Shown piece after piece: positions 62,616 through 64,000 of a DNA stretch of 64,000 nucleotides. The notes beneath the pieces are model-generated. The model was given only the letters and a program-made list of their open reading frames with translations, ran no database searches and was not told where the DNA came from. The position numbers and the translations under genes are program-made. The first letter of the stretch is position 1. Every line of letters begins with the position of its first letter. The stretch lies in contig NZ_FPAC01000004.1 of NCBI RefSeq assembly GCF_900116105.1, positions 1 to 64,000 of the forward strand. Reading direction: 5' to 3'. The stretch comes from Paenibacillus sp. 453mf (GTDB lineage Bacteria; Bacillota; Bacilli; Paenibacillales; Paenibacillaceae).

Positions 62616-63932
62616 TTACAATCCTTGGGAGGCTGCCGACTTGAGTCCCTGCACCGCCTGCTCTACGTCTCCGCCGGTAACGAAAATATTAATAACTTGG
62701 TTCGCCTGTGTCAGGAATCCTTCAGAAGCGGCTGAACCGTGCGCAAGGCTTGGTGTGAGAGCACCATTCTTGAAATCCTCCATCGTCTCCTTGCCGTATA
62801 CGTCGTACTTCTCTACATCCGCATCAATACGGGCAGGAATTGATCCTTTCTCCGGATTAAAAGCATCCTGCCCTTCCACAGAGCCCAGCACCTTCAGGAA
62901 TTCCTTCACCGACTCGGGGTCCTTCACACCGGTTGGTAATCCGAACGTATCTGTGATAACCATGAAGCTGCCATCTGTACCCGGTGTAGGTGCGTAGCCG
63001 AAATCAACACCTACCTCAAGCTTAAGGTCGCCTGTGAAATAACCCTTTGCCCAGTCTCCCATCACGTTCATGGCTGCCTCTCCGCTCGATACGAGCTGTG
63101 AAGCATCCTGCCAGTTGCGGGCCGCATGGTCTTCGTTTACATAGGTGAGCATTTTCTTGAAGGTCTCGAGCGCTTCCTTCACCTTCGGATCATCAAAGCT
63201 GATGTCCCCTGTCCACAATTGTCTGTAACCGTCTGCACCGAGTGTTCCGAGAAGCACGGTCTCAAATAAATGGGTTGCCGCCCAAGGCTCCTTGTCTCCA
63301 AGCGCCAGCGGTGTAATTCCTTTTGCCTTCAATGCATCCGCCGCCGCAAAGAACTCATCAAACGTTGTCGGCACCGTTAATCCGTTGTCATCAAACACTT
63401 TCTTGTTGTACCACAGCACGTTGCCCCGGTGGATATTAACAGGTACAGACCAGATGCTGCCGTCACTGCTGACAAGATCGATCAAATCCTGCGGGAACTT
63501 ATCGTTCCATCCTTCCGCTTCGTACAGATCATTCAGCGGCTCCATCTTTCCGGCTGCAACCCAGCCCGAATTGAGCTCCGAACCGCCGTGTACCTGAAAT
63601 GTCCCCGGAGGATCTCCCCCTTGCATCCGGCTGGCCAGCACGGCCTTGGCATTGGTTCCTGCTCCGCCGGCAACAGCGGCATTAATAACCTCAATGCTCG
63701 GTTGATTATCCTTAAATACCTGAATTAGTGCCTTGAGACCTGCTTCTTCTCCGGCACCGGTCCACCAGCTGAATATTTCAACCTGCTTGCTGTCCGTCGT
63801 AGCAGGCGTTTCCGTTCCTTCCCCTCCGGTAGCTTCGCCCCCGGCAGGTGCCGAGGTTGAACCTGAACTGCATGCTGATAGAGCCAGTGAACCTAGTAGT
63901 GTCAGCGTTAGCCATATTGGTGATTTCTTCAC
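62616..63932 (-). CDS. Sugar ABC transporter substrate-binding lipoprotein
   Basis: The 438-residue lipoprotein has a lipobox LALSAC (about 16-21), a Gly/Thr-rich linker, then a type II binding fold (EIFSWWTGAGEEAGLKALIQ; GDKEPWAATHLFE; NVMGDWAKGYF). It captures an oligosaccharide outside the cell and hands it to the two permeases. The start is GTG 63932 after AGAAGGAAG. Sequence upstream of the start to the window edge shows no further gene. Confidence 0.93.
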   Translation of the reverse strand: MKKSPIWLTLTLLGSLALSACSSGSTSAPAGGEATGGEGTETPATTDSKQVEIFSWWTGAGEEAGLKALIQVFKDNQPSIEVINAAVAGGAGTNAKAVLASRMQGGDPPGTFQVHGGSELNSGWVAAGKMEPLNDLYEAEGWNDKFPQDLIDLVSSDGSIWSVPVNIHRGNVLWYNKKVFDDNGLTVPTTFDEFFAAADALKAKGITPLALGDKEPWAATHLFETVLLGTLGADGYRQLWTGDISFDDPKVKEALETFKKMLTYVNEDHAARNWQDASQLVSSGEAAMNVMGDWAKGYFTGDLKLEVGVDFGYAPTPGTDGSFMVITDTFGLPTGVKDPESVKEFLKVLGSVEGQDAFNPEKGSIPARIDADVEKYDVYGKETMEDFKNGALTPSLAHGSAASEGFLTQANQVINIFVTGGDVEQAVQGLKSAASQGL

Positions 63933-64000
63933 ATCAACACTTCCTTCTCATTCATGTTAGGATGGATGGTTATACTTATACTCACTTGCTTGCACCTCAG

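Noticed and set aside
1..64000. CRISPR arrays, tRNA or rRNA genes
   Set aside because: No regularly spaced repeats and no cloverleaf or rRNA-like sequence were recognised on either strand.

Overview
The window looks like chromosomal DNA of a Paenibacillus-type bacterium (Bacillota). The grounds are three very large S-layer-homology (SLH) surface enzymes, strong AGGAGG-type ribosome binding sites, YesM/YesN-type two-component regulation next to a sugar ABC transporter, a GH16 glucanase with a CBM56-like module, dck/dgk of the Bacillus kind, and a CIRCE element. No rRNA, tRNA or CRISPR array was found. The species assignment is inference.

Layout. 1-9.6 kb is a worn region. It has a non-coding structured left edge, a serine beta-lactamase-like hydrolase, a GNAT remnant, an SLH-PAP2 phosphatase with an autotransporter-type repeat, an APH-like kinase, a broken 2'-5' RNA ligase, an IS30 transposase remnant, an AraC/GyrI-like regulator, a DinB protein and two gene fragments. 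9.6-13.2 kb is an NAD salvage block: nadE, pncB, a deletion-damaged pncA-like gene and an NrtR-type Nudix regulator, with AT-rich palindromes before the last two. 13.4-20.1 kb is one 2.2-kilo-residue surface protein combining a phosphodiester glycosidase (NAGPA) domain with a calcineurin-like phosphatase. 20.2-28.0 kb has a GAF histidine kinase, an aldo/keto reductase-MerR operon with a textbook 19-bp-spaced MerR promoter, a deacetylase/YkyA/radical-SAM operon, a second beta-lactamase-like hydrolase and a DUF975 protein. 28.1-32.8 kb is an SLH-anchored nuclease. 33-38 kb has two uncharacterised genes, an SNF-family sodium symporter, and dck-dgk.

38-41.4 kb is accessory: an orphan ORF, a HAD phosphatase, a decayed histidine phosphatase, a Fic protein, and the remains of what looks like a polymorphic-toxin tail with its immunity gene. 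41.5-44.8 kb is a 2-aminoethylphosphonate operon (phnX, phnW, deoR) whose ABC transporter has collapsed into an 86-codon ATPase-permease fusion. 44.9-55.7 kb has a TipA-like MerR gene with its own 19-bp-spaced promoter, the glucanase, two tiny genes (55 and 51 aa), a SunI-like PH protein, a protoporphyrinogen oxidase, an RlmA-like methyltransferase and htpG behind a perfect CIRCE. 56.5-63.9 kb is a sugar uptake locus: lipoprotein, two permeases, then a membrane-anchored binding protein, YesM-type kinase and YesN-type regulator.

Themes. Several genes deal with phosphorus: surface DNase, PAP2 phosphatase, phosphodiesterase/phosphatase, and phosphonate breakdown. A shared role in phosphorus scavenging is a hypothesis only. 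Gene decay is frequent, with about ten broken or partial genes. The most informative scars are the phn transporter fusion, the pncA deletion, and the toxin/immunity remnant.
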